A stretch of DNA of 64,000 bases from Stereum hirsutum FP-91666 SS1 (Eukaryota > Basidiomycota > Agaricomycetes > Russulales > Stereaceae), in NCBI RefSeq assembly GCF_000264905.1, contig NW_006763134.1, forward strand, positions 1,755,626-1,819,625, given 5' to 3'. The notes under the pieces were generated by a model. That model made no database searches, was not told the DNA's origin, and saw only the letters and a list, made by a program, of their open reading frames with translations. This document shows positions 12,399 to 22,461 of this stretch, piece after piece; position 1 is the first letter of the stretch; each line of letters begins with the position of its first letter. Made by a program: the position numbers and the translations under genes.

Positions 12399-12406
12399 CC
12401 GAAAGC
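12399..12406. repeat. target-site duplication CCGAAAGC, right copy
   Basis: Exact repeat of 11875-11882. The following A (12407) also matches the base at 11883, so the duplication could be counted as 9 bp. Confidence 0.82.
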
Positions 12407-13153
12407 ACTGAAATCACCCGGTCAAGCCCCCTCAGAACCACCGGGTGAAATGATGCATATGGTAAGTTCTTTTAACCCGGTTTTGGCCCACGGAAAATAA
12501 CCCGTTCTGAGAGCCACCGGGTAATTTGCTTCAGGTTTACGGTGGCGAATGCGCGCATGACCGGGTTACTTGCCGTGTTATTGTGACCCGGTCTGGGGTC
12601 TCTAGTGCCTGTGGCAAGAGTACGTGGACCATCCGAAGCATGCCCCTCCGTTTTCGAAGGTACAGTTGTCGACAGCGTAGTTTACATAGCGGTAACGATG
12701 AAGAGAAGTCTGTGCGTTTCTGGATGTCCAATGGGTGAGTTTGGTCAGAGACATCCTCCAGTCAGCTGGTGATCGCGACGGGGACGTTCCGGAGGCTGAT
12801 TAATACTTCCGGAGGCTTTGGATCCTAACATGAACAAACAAGTGCCACACAAAAGCTGAAGGCGCGCTAGGTCCCGAATCCTGAAGTCTGCCTGATGTTA
12901 CTGACCGATTCGATACCTGTAATGCTTCATAACAGAGATTAAAGCTCAGAGTTGTAGTCCACAGCGGTTAGCGACGCGCCTCAACCGAAAATAACCGGAA
13001 CGAGACGCCACAATGATCACAAGTCCGAATACGACATTGGATGCGATCCTGAGACCAACCCACGGCCATCATGTTGAATGCGGTACCTTCTATCAAACAA
13101 AATCTCTCCATTTCACCGTAAGTACTTCTGAACTTTGCCTCTACTTATCAGTG
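12407..13153. other. intergenic repeat remnants
   Basis: This stretch contains several ACCCGG/CCGGGT motifs up to about 12600 and a CTTCCGGAGGCT pair near 12785 and 12810. No coding sequence was recognised. The last part is 3' sequence of the epimerase gene. Confidence 0.45.
12494..12508. repeat. 15-bp inverted repeat, right arm
   Basis: AAAATAACCCGTTCT is the reverse complement of 11029-11043, on the other side of the MITE. Confidence 0.6.
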
Positions 13154-14805
13154 TCACTTCGGTAAATGCCCCAAAATAAAATCAACCTCCTCGCCCACAC
13201 TCCCCATCAAATGCTCGACCCCATAAACCGGACTCCACCCCAACGCCTTCCTCGCATTATCCCCCCTAATATCGCACCGCCCCGAAATCGCCAACGGAAC
13301 CATGAACGCAGGGTAACTGATCACCTGCGCCATCGCCTCGATGTCTTGTGGGGTGGCTTCCGGAACTTTGACGTCGGCGTCTTGAACTAGTTTGGGCGTG
13401 GTGGAGGAGGAAGGGGGAGAGTTGAGGTGTTTGAGGATGGAGAGGGAGAGAGAGACCCAGTTGAAGGTTCCGTTTTCGGCGAAGTAGTAGCCTTGGGGAG
13501 TGGGTGGGGGTGGTTTGCCGTAGGGTGGCGATGGGGATGAGGAGAGGATGGAGCGGATGAGGGCGAGATAGAGTGTTGTCATGTCGTGCAGGTGCATGAG
13601 GGGCCAGGACTGGTTCCAGAGGCACGTACGAATGTGAGCCATTGTTATGATTGCGACGAATAAAATTAGTACTGGGGGAGAATGAATGAAGAGGAGGGCA
13701 AAGGATGAAGAACGTACTGCGGATTCCTCGTCAATGCACCACAACTTACCAAGCTTGGCGGCGATGGCGACGAGAGCTACGTATTGGATCGATATCTTGT
13801 TCCCGAAACCTTCGCCTGGTCCGTCTATCCGAGTCGGGCCAAATACAGTCAGAGTCAAAGATCATAGTAGCATGGTTCAACGGGATGAGGGGTTATATAG
13901 ATGGGAATGGAGGGACGGAACTTACAAACCATGGGTGGAACGACGAGATACGACCTTACGTCGAGCGACTCGGAAAGCTCTTGGATGGAGTTGTTCACAT
14001 CGACGTGCTACCGCACCCACAACCAATAAGCATTATGTATTGCCTGAGTGAGATGAGAAGGTTTCCCAGCGTCAAAAACACATACCTTCTGCAACAACGG
14101 GAATATCGCCTTGTACTTCTTCTGGATCTCATACACCGCTCCCGCATCGGAGATAGTTCCTTCAGATTCTAGAGGTATGCCAGCTTGGGAAGAGAATGCT
14201 TTCGCGCCGGAAGTCTAAGTAGGGAGGGACCGAAAAAACATGTTAGCTGACAGTAAGAAGGAGAGACGAAGTTATGACATCGAATCAGGTGCTTACGGCG
14301 ATGAAGTGGACGACTTTGCCTGTCTTCTGCTTGACGGCGGCGAGACCTTCGATCATCGCTTTGGCGGGTGCAAATTCGAAGCATGAAGCCGTGTGGATGG
14401 CGAAGGTGACTACCCAGAACAAGAATTAATGCCATGTACTCACGCCCTTCCACTCTCCTACACCCAACGGCTAGAAGCAAGGAATGACCGAGAGAATACA
14501 CACTTTCGTTGTCAATAACAGCCTTTCTAACAGCATCCTCATCCATCATATCCATCTGAAGAGGCGTAATGCCCATAGCTTTAACGGTTTCGACATGAGA
14601 GTCGCTCCGAACGAGGGCAAAGATCTCAAGGGCGGACTTGAGAGAGGGGTCGAGAAGGATATGTTTGAGGAGCGTTCCGCCTCTACAATATGGCGTCACC
14701 CATCGAGGAACTATTAAATGAAATATGCGATATGTCAAAGGGAGAAGGTGCGTACATGTAGCCAGAGGCTCCTGTGAAGAGGACACGAGTGGTCGACGTA
14801 GACAT
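13154..14805 (-). CDS. NAD(P)-dependent epimerase/dehydratase-like protein (extended SDR)
   Basis: The start at 14805 gives MSTSTTRVLFTGASGYM spliced to GGTLLKHIL, a Rossmann GxSGxxG motif at residues 11-17, the usual position for this family. Next come LEIFALVRSDSHVETVKAMG (second strand), TAIHTASCFEFAPAKAMIEG (about 14360) and TSGAKAFSSQAG. Downstream exons give SWPLMHLHDMTTLYLALIRS, GYYFAENGTFNWVSLS and a C-terminal IRGDNARKALGWSPVYGVEH, the substrate-side region ending ILGHLPK, TGA at 13154-13156. There are at least five introns and about 400 residues. The classic YxxxK pair was not located with certainty. It probably acts on a small ketone, aldehyde or nucleotide-sugar; the substrate cannot be inferred. 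The divergent neighbour starts 491 bp away. Confidence 0.85.
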
Positions 14806-14870
14806 GGTTTAGATGACTGTGACTTGAGCAGAGTGATAATTGGATGAATGTCAGACTATCGCAGAAGTGG

Positions 14871-14879
14871 ATATATATA
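14871..14879 (-). promoter_or_regulatory. TATA box of the epimerase gene
   Basis: The run ATATATATA sits about 66 bases upstream of the start codon at 14805, a plausible place for a fungal TATA box. Confidence 0.45.
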
Positions 14880-15296
14880 CCGTATCCATAATATCGTCCT
14901 CCTTTTATAGGTGCCCTCCTCGACAGCGGAACCTTGCCCACATCTGAACATCTTGCAATTGGTTGGTTGTAGAAAGTTTGAACGTCCTCCGACGGCGCCA
15001 CCTAAGCAACAATATTCTAATCACGTCACCGACTTCCCGACGGGATAAAGTCAGCAGAAAGAGCCATTCCCTCGGTCCGAGAACGACAACTCGAACACGG
15101 GACACGTACCGGAGGATTGGCCAGACGCGTTCTGCGCGACTGTTGCTCCTGACCGTCACGTCGCCCCCCATTGCAACCCATCACATCCCATTCCGTATCC
15201 CGACTTCAGTAGCTTTGAGGTAGGCCGTCTTGCCTGCATGAGAACCATTGATATGATGGGCCAAATATTAACTGGAGATAGAAAACACCGGTTCCG
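14880..15296. other. divergent promoter region, epimerase / unrecognised gene
   Basis: Upstream DNA of both flanking genes. No coding frame with homology and no recognised regulatory site other than the TATA run next to it. Confidence 0.4.
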
Positions 15297-16588
15297 ATGT
15301 CTTCCTCGCCATTACACCGCTCCATGTCCGACGAGCCTATCGACCTGACTAACGAGGACACGAAAAGCTCAGCTCCTCGGTGCGTCTACCTCTTACTTTA
15401 TTAGTCTATCGCCATTGATTTCTTCTCACTTGCATTCTCATATCAGCACTAACGGCAACTCGACTTCGTCTACGACCATAAACAGCACTAGCCCTAGTGC
15501 AGGCAAGACTCGCGGATCTGGATCAGGTTCTGGTTCGACCTCAGGAGGGCGCTCGATCCAGACAAAGCGGGCTCCACCGACTCTGACGAGTATCGTAGAG
15601 GAGAACCCAGAGCGCTACGATTATGAGACGAGAGTTGTGGACCCGTTCAAGGCGCAGCAGGCAATGAATGCTGAGCGGAAGAAGAGTAAGTTTCTTGATT
15701 TTGTTCTCAGATGCGCAGGTCGTGGTGAGGTCATTGCATATTCATCGCACGGATATCAATCCTGGTGGGAGGTGCATATATGCGGGTCGAATCCGTGATT
15801 ACGGCCGTGGCACATGCTTTCGCGCATACACCGAACTCTTCTTTTTCTCTCCTCGTGGCTTCTCCTGGTCTCATCATGAGCAATGCGGGGCCAACCCCGC
15901 TCTTCTGAAAGCAACCAGTACCCATATATTGACCTCCCTTCTCCCTCGGACCCTTCTCTCCTCTCTTCTATATACTGTACCTTCCGTGCATGCGGTATCA
16001 CTTTCACTTTCCTGACGCATATATCGACGCCCCGCCCTCGCCCCCGGTTCCCCAACTCGTTTGCCCTAATAATTTTAAACCAAATTTTTATCCTTGCATC
16101 TTCATGGTCAACAGTATGCTAATGCACCTCTTCATCTCCGTCTTTCCAGAGCTCAAACATGAAATGATCGATTTCCTCGTTATGTATCACGCCTGGACGA
16201 CCTCACGATTCCAATATGAAAAGGACATAGCAGCGAAGACCCTCGAGGAGAAATTGAATGATGTAACGGAGACGGAACGCGAACAAGGCAGGTCCCAATC
16301 ACGGTCATCGTCGCCTGAAACACCTTCCTTCAGTTGCTTCGGTATGCTGGGTATCACTACCTCACTTTTCCTCCCCAATGTCGCGCTATTCTTCCTTGTC
16401 GTGAATCCACCACTTCAACATGCTCGTCTTATGCGCGTTTTGCATCATTTTGGACCTCTGTGCTTTGGATCAGACATACTGACACGCTCCTCGGCGACGG
16501 AATTACAGAGACCATGCGCAAACAATTTTCCCACTTCGCAGCGACGATCAAGAACGCACTTCTCGCTTTGAACGGCGGCGGCTTGTAG
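15297..16588 (+). CDS. unrecognised protein, Ser/Gly-rich N-terminus and charged C-terminus
   Basis: I do not recognise the family. The start at 15297 gives MSSSPLHRSMSDEPIDLTNE, then a 66-bp intron and a low-complexity Ser/Thr/Gly region, then TLTSIVEENPERYDYETRVV and PFKAQQAMNAERKK. A 464-bp intron (15686-16149), unusually long here, joins in frame to LKHEMIDFLVMYHAWTTSRF and KTLEEKLNDVTETEREQ, probably a helical segment. The 3' part ends HTDTLLGDGITETMRKQFSH and ALLALNGGGL, TAG at 16586-16588. The junction between about 16290 and 16450 is unresolved; donors at 16289 or 16344 are both possible. No signal peptide or membrane helix. The DLTNE segment resembles a SUMO-interacting motif only in the loosest sense. 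Divergent to the epimerase gene. Confidence 0.55.
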
Positions 16589-17334
16589 TTTGCGCTCACG
16601 TCTCTAGGTTCCGCTTTCTCTGGCTGCTAGTTTATCAGCCCTCTCGTGCGCTTCTACTATCTGGGACATCTCTGTCGCGTTCTCTGTGCATGGATTCGAC
16701 GCTCTTGGACTGCTGTACTCATGGACCTGAATTCTTCTACTCGTACTTCTGTAGTGTGGTTTTGTCCGGGCTCGGAGGACTGTTTGTGTAAATGTGATGC
16801 CACTGCTGCTGTGCCACCTACCTGTAACAACTCGAGTCTCACGGTGACCAGATCATCACACACCACCTCTTCAAGTGAACGTCTGAGGCTATCGTTTCGT
16901 CCGAGTCTTTGACATGGCAGAAACGAGAAACATTCGCGAGTGGTACATACAATGGCGTCTTCCTATCTGCCAAGACGCACATTCTTCGCTCATTTTAGCT
17001 TCTAAACTCTCGTTTTCCTATTAATACTGTGCAAACAGCATCGAGGATTCAGCGATGGCCGCTGCGCCATGAGGAATCCCCACCACGACCTTTGCTTCGA
17101 TCGTTTGGGGACCCGTCGATCGACAAGGGTGAACACAAGGATAAATATGTGGCGTGGTACGAACACAACACACCCTCGCTTGCTGGTTAAAATCCTGTCT
17201 ACTCTGCCTTTGGGACACTACAGAGCTCGTTCGTTGAGTCACTTTGTGGGCGGACCCATCAGTACGTTATCTCATTCCATCCCAATCGTCGCTTGATTCT
17301 GTGGTCTGAACTGCTTGCTCGTCCACTTCTATAG
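16589..17334. other. intergenic
   Basis: 746 bp with 3' sequence of the unrecognised gene and the presumed promoter of the BTB gene. Short frames on both strands have no family features. Confidence 0.45.
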
Positions 17335-18747
17335 ATGTTTGGCGCTCCTTCGACTAACCTCAGTGACCTCGAAGGATACTCCGACTTCGAAGATTTATCG
17401 TCGGCTTCAGAGAACGACATGTCGAGCGTCGCTCCGTCGTCTGGGATTGCTACTCCAGTTCCATCTATTCCCTGTTCATCGCCGTTACCCAACTCTCCGA
17501 AAACCTTCAAACGAGACTCGGCGTGGTGTTTTGGGAGGAGCATTACATTGAGGACGGTAGGTGTCTTTTGTTGCGCAACGCGTAGCTCCACAGAGTATAG
17601 GCTAATCTCACCTTATACTGTTAGGCAGATGAAGTCCGGTTCTGCATCCCGAAGGAGCTACTTCTCCTCCCGAACGACGAGGGTTCCCGCCTGGCCCTTC
17701 TCATCGAGAGAGCCGTTTCGGACGGGAGCTATCTTGTGCAACTCAACGACGTTCAGTCAAAAGCCCCCGAATTATACCTGTCGCTCCGTTGCCCCCGGTA
17801 TGTTATCTACTACTAGTTATTTTCGCGACCTTAGCTTATGTTATGCGCGTATGTTCAACAAGTGATGTTGAACAGGGTGACATTCATACAGTGACAGACT
17901 GGACCACCCTCCTCCGTTTCGCGACAGACTTCGAGCTCATGACAGTCCGCAACCTCGCCATCAAGAGACTCTCCGCCATAGCATCTCCTGTCGACAAACT
18001 CGTCGAAGCGGTCCACTCCAACGTCCAGGAATGGATCGTTCCGAGCTTTGTCGAGCTTTGTATGCGGCCGAAGTTCCTTACGTTGGAGGAAGGTCTGAGG
18101 CTTGGAGCTCGCGATTTACATTTCATCGCGAGTTCGAGGGAAGAGATGCAAGGCCGTTATTCTATGCCCACCTTGCACGAGCAGGACGTTTTGGGGCTGG
18201 TAAGGGAGAAGCTAGGCCTCCTTGCTGACACGAGGCCTCAACCTTCCGATCAATATAGTCATCCTGTCCTGTAGCCGATCTAGCTGGAGGCGCTGTGCCT
18301 GTTCCCCACGAGCCTACTATCCTCATCGCTGCCCCCAACGAGCCAGGTGCTACACCTGCAATCGGACATCAGCCCGCACCGACTTCCGTCGTTGACACCC
18401 AGCATGAACTTGCTCTCGTACCCGACTCCATAGCTTCGGAATCCTCATCGCCTACACCCAACGCTGTCTCTGCACCCATTACGACCACTGTCATTTCCAC
18501 ACCCATTATTACTCCAGCAGTCGATCCCAGGCCCACCTGTGTTGTTGTCGTTGATCCGATTGCTGCCAGTACGCAGTCGACGAGCCAGCAAGGGACCGCG
18601 AATGACGCGACCTCGGAGGGTGAGAAAATCGAGAAAGACGGTGGCGGCAGCGAAACGGTCAAACCCAAGATGTCTAAAAAACAAATGGTTTTGATGAGGA
18701 GGAGGCTACGTGCAAGCATGTCTAGCCTTCCGGATCAATCTGCGTAG
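17335..18747 (+). CDS. BTB/POZ domain protein (Agaricomycete type)
   Basis: The ATG at 17335 opens an acidic Ser-rich N-terminus (MFGAPSTNLSDLEGYSDFED). KRDSAWCFGRSITLRT then leads through a 68-bp intron (17557-17624) into ADEVRFCIPKELLLLPNDEG, matching the usual start of fungal BTB domains (RDSxxxFxxxxxxLxxxxxxFxVxxxxL). A 65-bp intron (17798-17862) joins CPR to DVEQGDIHTVTDWTTLLRFA, the helical end of the domain, followed by IKRLSAIASPVDKLVE. A 59-bp intron (18200-18258) joins LGL in frame to SSCPVADLAGGAVPVPHEP; without it the frame would stop at 18272. The tail is long, Ser/Thr/Pro-rich and ends in KPKMSKKQMVLMRRRLRASM. BTB domains dimerise or bind cullin 3; the partner here is unknown. 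This family is strongly expanded in mushrooms. Confidence 0.82.
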
Positions 18748-19479
18748 TCAATCAGATGAGTTTAGCAGCGGCTAACACAGACTGAAGATGTCTTATGAGT
18801 AAGTACTGGTAGATGCGAAGCTCGTCGTGCATTATGCTGTTTATGAATTCTTTCGACTTTCGTACTTGGTTTGCTCTCCGATTGTATTACTTGCCAATGG
18901 TGTGTTGTGGATGTTGGGATTTAAAAAAGTGGTGGCTACATCGAATGTGATACTTCAGGATACTTCCTTCACTCATGGGTCGACCCGTGCCGGGTATATA
19001 AATAGTCTGGTGAAGTTCAAGTTTGGGCCACAACGCTCCCGCCACACAGCCGATTCGACTGCATTTTCGCAAACCGACACGAAATTTGAAATTGCCTTTC
19101 GTACCGTCTCACCTCAAGGCTTTTTGTACAATTTCCTGTGACTTCTATATAGTTCGCTGCAAAAATATTTTCAAGCCTCCAAAACTCTGTAATTTAGGAC
19201 GATACGCTGTCTGACGGGCACAACCAGATTCTCTGAACCTATGACCATGGGGCGAAACAGTCAGTACGCCTTCTCCTCCGTCCATATATATATGATCCTC
19301 TTATCCTCGGTGCTCATCGAATCGTTCAACGGAACAGAATCGCACAAACCAGTGCCACAAAAGTCTAGTCTGTCTTTTTCTCTTTTTTTATTCACCCCCA
19401 CGCTGCTGATAATTATCCCTCCAATCCACCTTCTTATGCTGTCGACCATCAACCATCTATCTGCCTCACTGGTGAAATC
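18748..19479. other. intergenic; expected site of the missing GTPase N-terminus
   Basis: 732 bp. The frame of the next gene is open back to about 19369, where a stop precedes it, but the translation does not look like the Lys/Arg-rich start expected of GNL3-type proteins. No other coding feature was recognised. Confidence 0.4.
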
Positions 19480-21758
19480 AAACCAGAGCTCAAAAAAGAC
19501 CCAGGCATCCCCCGCCTTCCTTCCCTGAAAGTCCGCATCTCCGAAAAACAGCGTCTCGAAGCGTCTCCCCTCACCTCCGCCTCCGTATTCCCCGATGCGG
19601 ATCCCGACAAAATCATGGCTTCTGAGCCTACGCTCTCATCCCTCGCTGAGCTCGCCGCACAGGCCTCACGGAACCAGTCTCGTGATGGGTCTGACTCGGG
19701 GATGTACGATGGTGAAACAAGGGAGGGGGAAGCGTCCGGGTCAGGTTTAGGAGGGAAAACCAAGGAGCAGCTGAGAAAACATTATATAAGGACGTTGCAT
19801 AAGGTGATTGATGAGGCGGATGTGATCGTGCTTGTGTTGGATGCTAGGGATCCGGAGGGGTGTAGAAGTCGGCTTGTGGAGGAGGAGGTGAGGCGCAGAG
19901 AGGCAGAAGGAAAGAAGTTGGTCTTTGTGTTGAATAAAATTGGTGCGTTCTTCTCTTTCTTCCCCTTATTCCATGTTGTAGCTCGCTGATCTTGCACTCT
20001 CCCACTCTCTGTGTGCATCTACTCAGACCTCGTGCCAAAACAAAATGCCCTCTCTTGGTTGCGCCATCTCCGCCACTCAACTCCAACCCTCCCCTTCCGC
20101 TCGTCTTCCTCCCATCAACGCACCAATCTCTCCTCATCTACTGCACCCGCGCTCATGAAGCTCCTGAAAGCTTACAAGCCTAGCGCAGCGCAGAGTGTTA
20201 CGGTCGGTGTGGTCGGGTACCCGAATGTAGGGAAGAGTAGTTTGATTAATACTTTGAAGAGGGCGAAGGTGTGTATTCTTACTCAATGTTCTTTTTGTCA
20301 CATTTGTCTGGCTGTCTACACTCAGATTCACCTCTACTCTTGAACATTATCCGTTTCTTTGCACTCGAAACTGATTGAATTGGTCCCGATGAAATATGTA
20401 ACAGGTCTGCGCCGTCGCATCGACACCAGGCCACACGAAAGACTTGCAATCCATCCAGCTCGAACGTGGGCTCCGGATCGTAGATTCTCCCGGTGTGATC
20501 TTCGACGAAGATAGCGATGACGGAAAGGGGAATAAGAAGGCGAGTGTTTTATTGAGGAATGTGGTCAAGGTGGAGGATGTGGATGATGTAGTTGGGGTCG
20601 GTGAGTCTTTTTGTTTTACTTTCATACCAACCCTAGCTGCTATCTCTTTCGCGGTTTGATTCACACTACTCACAATTATTCATTCTCCTTGGTGGCCGGT
20701 GATTTGTTTAGTGGAGGAGATCCTCGCACGCACAGAGAGGGAGAAGATCCAGAAGATATATAATCTGCCCGAGTTCGGATCAAGCCTTGAGTTCTTGACC
20801 ATGTTGGCGTTGAGTACGGGGAAGCTGCTCAAGGTGCGTCTTCTTTCCTCTTTTTTCATCCAAATTATCATCTGAACTTTCATTCTCTTTCTCCCCCTTC
20901 TAGGGTGGTACCCCAGACATTCTCGGCGCAGCCCGCCAAGTCCTCGCAGACTGGAACCACCAGAAGATCCCGTTCTATTCGACGCCGCCGACGATCCACC
21001 CGTCGTCTATGCCTTCCGTCACTGGTACGTTTTTACCTCTTTTTCCTTCCCTTACCTCCTCTACTGCACTCTACCACATCTCTCGTTTCTCCTGTCAAGA
21101 TTTTACGGTCGGATGTCTTATTGCTATCTTCCCCTTTTCGTTTGTTGTGTGGTGTGGCGTGGCGATGTGTGGCGATATCCTACACGTCCATCATCTAGCC
21201 CCAGGAATCATAGCCCCTGGCGCCGAATCCGTAGGCCAAGCACAAATCGTAACAGGCTTCGCACCCGTCTTCACACTCGAGGGTCTATTCGGCCAAGCGG
21301 ACGAGGAGGCCCTAAACGGCCCCCAAGATGAGGGCGACGACGGAATGCAAGTGGAGGGCGAAGGTGATGCAGGGGGGTTCCTACCAGACGAGGATGAAAT
21401 GGATGCAGACGACGGCTTGCCCATCTCTTCCTCTTCCAATCCGAGAAAACGGAGGCATTCGCCTACGCCCTCGATCGTTCCTAATGACTCGACGTCAAAC
21501 ACGAACACGAACACGGGTAGGGGCGTCGTTGGTGTTCCGGAGGGAGAGAGGGCGCCGAAGAGGATGAGGAAGATGAATAGTGGGTTTGCGGCGAGGCCTG
21601 TTGGGGGGATGGTTGGGGGAAGTAGGAAGAAGGAGAGGGAGGGGAAGAAGAAGGCGAGGAAGGAGGCGAGGAGAGTTGGGAGGGCGGCTGAGGGGCCAGG
21701 AGGAGAAGCGATGGGAGGGATGGAGGTGGATGTGGCGGAGACGTTCATGGCGGCTTGA
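19480..21758 (+). CDS. nucleolar GTPase of the GNL3/nucleostemin (Grn1) group, 5' end unresolved
   Basis: A circularly permuted (YRG) GTPase that in yeasts and animals acts in 60S ribosome assembly in the nucleolus. Homology begins at KPELKKDPGIPRLP (about 19480); the first internal ATG is at 19615. VIVLVLDARDPEGCRS and FVLNKI|DLVPK (G4, NKxD) come before GVVGYPNVGKSSLINTLKR (G1) and GLRIVDSPGVIFDED (G3), the permuted order that defines the group. Then follow VEEILARTEREKIQKIYN, FLTMLALSTGKLLK and DILGAARQVLADWNHQKIPF, the downstream RNA-binding-type region, and an acidic then Lys/Arg-rich tail ending AETFMAA, TGA at 21756-21758. There are at least seven introns. The basic N-terminal block (usually containing RKKTSKR-like sequence) that targets these proteins to the nucleolus was not found. 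Either an upstream exon was missed or the gene is 5'-truncated. Confidence 0.82.
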
Positions 21759-22461
21759 GGTTTGGGTGGGTGGCAGATGTGGATGACGAGGGCTGATGGC
21801 AGTCTGGGGGATAGTTATATGGGTATTGCGTGGGGAGTGTAAGTGGCTTTGTTCTGTATTCCTGGCTTCTGTGAAGATCTTGTTCGGGTTGATGATCGCT
21901 CGCTCATGTATTTCGATGGGTCTGAATCAGTAGGTTTGACTGCAGGTGGTTCTAGCTTGTCGTCCGCCTTTCCAATCATTATTGTCGTTTCTGTCATGCT
22001 CTCTCCGGGCAGTGTCCGTCTTGTCTTGCAGCTGGAAGTCCTACCAACGTATCGACGACATCACTTAATCACCTATCGGCCACGCTCAACAAGGGCGATA
22101 TTCAGCCAACAGCTCGCCGCAACAGTGCTTTGAACACGCGGTCACCATGTTCCCGCTCTGTACAGCCATCCTCCATAGAACGAGGGGTGGCGCCAATCAT
22201 TCAGGATACGGATAGCCACATCGCTGCTTCCAATCATCATCACAAAACGTTCACGGCGTGGACTTGGGGAGGCAACTTCTCATTTCGGCCGTGAGACTTG
22301 ACTTTTGCATGGAAGTTTCGCTCTATCGATGCTCTTCAGTGGGTATTTAACGGTAGAGACCGCGGTCTGGACGAGGATCCATATCTCTCTGTCTCCCTCT
22401 GTCCCTCTTTGCTGGAAGCGCGACTATCCTCACCGCCCACTCCCACCTGAGGCTTGATAAC
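21759..22461. other. intergenic
   Basis: 703 bp between the GTPase stop and the PARP-like start. The 60-odd bases before 22462 are pyrimidine-rich, as is common before fungal start codons. Nothing else was recognised. Confidence 0.45.

Noticed and set aside
11819..12650. CAGGGTGG at 11818 as left end of an outer hAT element
   Set aside because: No matching right terminus or 8-bp duplication was found.
14169..14786. Single 205-residue minus-strand frame as a separate gene
   Set aside because: It is a mixture of exon and intron sequence of the epimerase gene; motifs only make sense after splicing.
18827..19141. 104-residue frame between the BTB and GTPase genes
   Set aside because: No homology, no splice support; probably untranslated sequence. 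It also does not supply the missing GTPase N-terminus.
21191..21748. 185-residue minus-strand open frame
   Set aside because: Antisense shadow of the acidic/basic tail of the GNL3-type GTPase; Pro/Ser-rich composition follows from the coding strand.
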